In this document: positions 61,490-64,000 of the stretch, in pieces
How the letters are laid out: each line of letters starts with the position of its first letter
How positions within the stretch are numbered: the stretch's first letter is position 1
Source of the DNA: Bartonella sp. CM31XJBT
GTDB lineage: Bacteria > Pseudomonadota > Alphaproteobacteria > Rhizobiales > Rhizobiaceae
Length of the DNA: 64,000 nt
Direction of reading: 5' to 3'
NCBI RefSeq assembly: GCF_028618555.1
Contig: NZ_JAQITD010000001.1
Coordinates: 62,001 to 126,000 of the forward strand
Program-made: the position numbers and the translations under genes
The notes under the pieces: generated by a model
Seen by the model: only the letters and a program-made list of their open reading frames with translations
Database searches by the model: none
Told to the model about the DNA's origin: nothing

Positions 61490-64000
61490 TAATTTTCCTT
61501 CTCTTTTAAAATAGGTTTCTTACCGATTCGGTAACTCCGAATTGACTGGTGTGCAAGTGCAATTAAAATGAGAACAGTTGCTCCCAACACAAGAGAAAGT
61601 ACACCAAAATCAAACAAAAAAGCAGATGTCATGGGAACTTTCCCAATTAACGGAAGATGAATATATCGAAAAAAGGATGTTAAAAAAGGATATCCAAAAA
61701 ACCAAGAGCCCATCCCCGTTACAACTGACAACAATAAGCCAAAGCCTATCCAACGCAAAGGTAAAACTCTCAAATGCGTTTCCACCCACCGAATATCGCG
61801 TGCAAGATATTGTAAAATAAACCCTATCGCCAAAGTAATACCACCGACAAATCCACCTCCTGGCAGATCATGCCCTCGCATGAATAAATAAATAGCAAAA
61901 GCAATAATAATCGGAAAGAGCCAACCCATAATAACAGCAGGAACAGCTAAATAATTTAATACTGTATCTCCCACATTTCGATTAGGCTGTGCTATATCAA
62001 AGGCTTTCTGGATACGTTGTTGAAAAGGCGCATCAATACTCTCAGGCGCAGGACGAAAACGTCGTAAGAGGGCAAAAACAGTAAGGGAAACAACACCCAA
62101 AACCACAATTTCTCCCATGGTATCAAAACCACGGAAATCAACCAACAACACATTCACAACATTGCGACCACCAGCATCTGAGTAAGCATGCGTTAGAAAA
62201 AAATCAGAAATCGTTGTACCTTGAGGACGTGTCATCACTGCAAAAGAAAGCCATGCTACACCAGCACCTCCTACAAGGGATATGATGAAATCACGGAAAC
62301 GACGCAAACGAATCCAAAAATGAACAGCAGCTGGCCCAGGATCATGCAAACGTTTAGGCAACCACCGTAAACCAAGCAATAATAAAACGACTGTAACAAC
62401 CTCAACAACCAATTGTGTTATTGCTAAATCAGGAGCAGAAAGCCATAAAAAGGTTGCACAAGTCATCAAACCAGCTCCCCCTAAAAGCATAAGTGAAGCA
62501 AGACGATGAAACTTTGCTCGCCAAGCAACTAAAAGCGCACATAATCCGCCAACCAGCCAAAGAGCGAGAAAAGGAATATCAAGTGGAAAAAGCGGTAATG
62601 TCCCCACTGGAATGAAACCATCGCACCAAAGTAAAAGACCAACAAATGCAAAACAGACCCAAAAAATCCAATGCAACTGGATCTGCAAACGGCGTGTTGA
62701 CAAAGCAGATTCCACCGCACGGGCCCATTTCCAAGAAATAATTACGAGAATGCGTTCAAAAATACGCGGTCCTTTTAAGTGACGGAAAAAAGGAGCCCCA
62801 TCATCACAGGATAAAAAATAACGATGCCCGACAGCATAGAGCAATCCGCCCCCTAATAATGCAACAAAACTCATCACTAATGGAGTGTTAAACCCATGCC
62901 AAACAGCCAAACTATAAGGAATTGTCATTGGTCCTAAAACAGACACGACCGCATTATCTAAAATAGGTCCTATTGTTAAATTAGGAAAAATACCAACCGC
63001 TAAACAAATAAACACCAAAAGCTCCATTGGTAAACGCATAAAATGCGGTGGTTCATGGGGAGTCTTGGGTAAATTGTCAGGCTTTGGTCCTAAAAAAACA
63101 CCGTGAATAAAGCGTATAGAATAAGTCACACTAAACAGACTAGCTAGCGTTGCCACATAAGGCGCAATCCAATCGAGCCATGATTCCATATGCGTTTCAA
63201 CAGCTTCAGCAAAAAACATCTCTTTCGATAAAAAACCATTCAACAAAGGAACCCCAGCCATCGCTGCACTCGCAACTAAAGCAAGAGTTGCTGTAATAGG
63301 CATAGAACGATAAAGCCCTGACAGTTTACGCATATCACGTGTTCCTGTCTCATGATCAATAATGCCAGCAGCCATAAATAAAGAGGCCTTAAAAGTAGCA
63401 TGATTGGCCATATGAAAGATCGCCGCAACACATGCAAGTGGACTACCAAGACTTAAAAGCGTTGTAATTAATCCAAGATGACTAATAGTCGAGTAAGCAA
63501 GCAGTCCTTTTAAGTCTTGCTGAAACATGGAAAAATAGGCACCTAGCAGCAATGTCGAGAGTCCTGAAAAGCCAACCAGCCAAAACCAAGATTCTGTTCC
63601 AGAGAGCACAGGCCATAAACGAACAAGCAAAAACAATCCCGCTTTTACCATTGTTGCCGAATGCAAATAAGCCGATACGGGGGTTGGAGCAGCCATCGCG
63701 TTGGGTAGCCAAAAATGAAAGGGAAATTGCGCGCTTTTTGTTAACCCTCCCAATAAAATACAAATAAGGATAGGACTATAAAGAGAACTTGACCGGATCA
63801 TATCTCCAGACTGTAGCACCTTATCCAAATCAAAACTGCCAACAGTATACCCAATCAATAAAACTCCAATAAAAAGGGCAAAGCCGCCAAAACCTGTGAT
63901 CGTTAGAGCCATACGCGCACCCTCACGCGCACTTGCATTATGGTACCAATAGCCGATCAACAAAAAAGAAAAAATACTGGTGAGTTCCCAGAAAACAACC
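61489..64000 (-). CDS. phaA: Monovalent cation/proton antiporter subunit A/B fusion (partial)
   Basis: C-terminal 837 codons; the N-terminus is beyond the window edge. The first codons visible read VVFWELTSIFSFLLIGYW, a conserved NuoL/MrpA helix. Then AQFPFHFWLPNAMAAPTPVSAYLHSATMVKAGLFLL (Lys and His of the channel). The end (from about residue 690, MGWLFPIIIAFAIYLFMRGHDLPGGGFVGGI) is the MrpB domain, so A and B are fused, as in rhizobial Pha systems. The complex exports K+ or Na+ in exchange for protons. Confidence 0.93.
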   Translation of the reverse strand, partial: VVFWELTSIFSFLLIGYWYHNASAREGARMALTITGFGGFALFIGVLLIGYTVGSFDLDKVLQSGDMIRSSSLYSPILICILLGGLTKSAQFPFHFWLPNAMAAPTPVSAYLHSATMVKAGLFLLVRLWPVLSGTESWFWLVGFSGLSTLLLGAYFSMFQQDLKGLLAYSTISHLGLITTLLSLGSPLACVAAIFHMANHATFKASLFMAAGIIDHETGTRDMRKLSGLYRSMPITATLALVASAAMAGVPLLNGFLSKEMFFAEAVETHMESWLDWIAPYVATLASLFSVTYSIRFIHGVFLGPKPDNLPKTPHEPPHFMRLPMELLVFICLAVGIFPNLTIGPILDNAVVSVLGPMTIPYSLAVWHGFNTPLVMSFVALLGGGLLYAVGHRYFLSCDDGAPFFRHLKGPRIFERILVIISWKWARAVESALSTRRLQIQLHWIFWVCFAFVGLLLWCDGFIPVGTLPLFPLDIPFLALWLVGGLCALLVAWRAKFHRLASLMLLGGAGLMTCATFLWLSAPDLAITQLVVEVVTVVLLLLGLRWLPKRLHDPGPAAVHFWIRLRRFRDFIISLVGGAGVAWLSFAVMTRPQGTTISDFFLTHAYSDAGGRNVVNVLLVDFRGFDTMGEIVVLGVVSLTVFALLRRFRPAPESIDAPFQQRIQKAFDIAQPNRNVGDTVLNYLAVPAVIMGWLFPIIIAFAIYLFMRGHDLPGGGFVGGITLAIGFILQYLARDIRWVETHLRVLPLRWIGFGLLLSVVTGMGSWFFGYPFLTSFFRYIHLPLIGKVPMTSAFLFDFGVLSLVLGATVLILIALAHQSIRSYRIGKKPILKEKEN

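Overview
The window looks like a chromosome segment of a Bartonella-type alphaproteobacterium. The evidence is AT-rich, gene-sparse host flanks, rhizobial-type gene families (holA, thiD, plsC, accA-xerD, aroK-aroB, a pha/mrp antiporter operon) and a tRNA-Arg(CCU) split by a group I intron, an arrangement known from Agrobacterium. The genus is inferred from gene content and composition only; no database search was possible.

Layout. 1-5494 is host: an intergenic stretch with decayed repeats, then holA and a three-gene ABC importer of the PF04392 type, all leftward, and tRNA-Gly(GCC). 5626-42824 is a complete Mu-like transposable prophage of 37,199 bp. Its ends were placed from the sequence: TG...CA termini with related 24-bp end sites, flanked by a 5-bp target duplication AAAGT (5621-5625 and 42825-42829). 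The repressor end is at high coordinates. From there leftward come two tandem repressors (+ strand), then on the - strand Ner, a DnaA-IV-like protein, ParB-like protein, MuA transposase, MuB ATPase, small early genes, a Mor/C-type activator, lysis genes (GH19 endolysin, membrane protein, overlapping spanins), Mu-type head genes (gp25-gp29, gpF, protease, capsid, gp36, gpG, gp37), a P2/Mu-type contractile tail with a -1 frameshift in the tape-measure chaperone, and last a full replicative DnaB helicase. Three copies of a 25-bp motif centred on CTGACACTGTCAG lie 50-60 bp upstream of the lysis, head and tail operons and are probably the late promoters.

42830-45727 is host or relic DNA: a frameshifted acetyltransferase and a heavily decayed D12-class DNA adenine methyltransferase. 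Together with extra copies of the phage right-end sites just outside the prophage (5529-5604), this suggests the present phage inserted into the remains of an older relative. 45728-57120 carries thiD, plsC, a D,D-carboxypeptidase, a COG0523 GTPase, an L,D-transpeptidase lipoprotein, accA, xerD, aroK and aroB, separated by long intergenic regions holding a degenerate dispersed repeat (about six copies) and eroded gene fragments. 57180-57482 is the intron-containing tRNA-Arg, followed by two tandem MliC-like secreted proteins and the pha (mrp) operon, whose phaA gene runs off the right edge.

The least expected signals are: (1) an array of four long palindromes inside the ParB-like coding sequence, with compensatory changes between copies; (2) the three-copy late-promoter motif; (3) a duplicated branched-stem element between the head genes; (4) nested phage right ends; and (5) a host-type DnaB carried by a phage that replicates by transposition.
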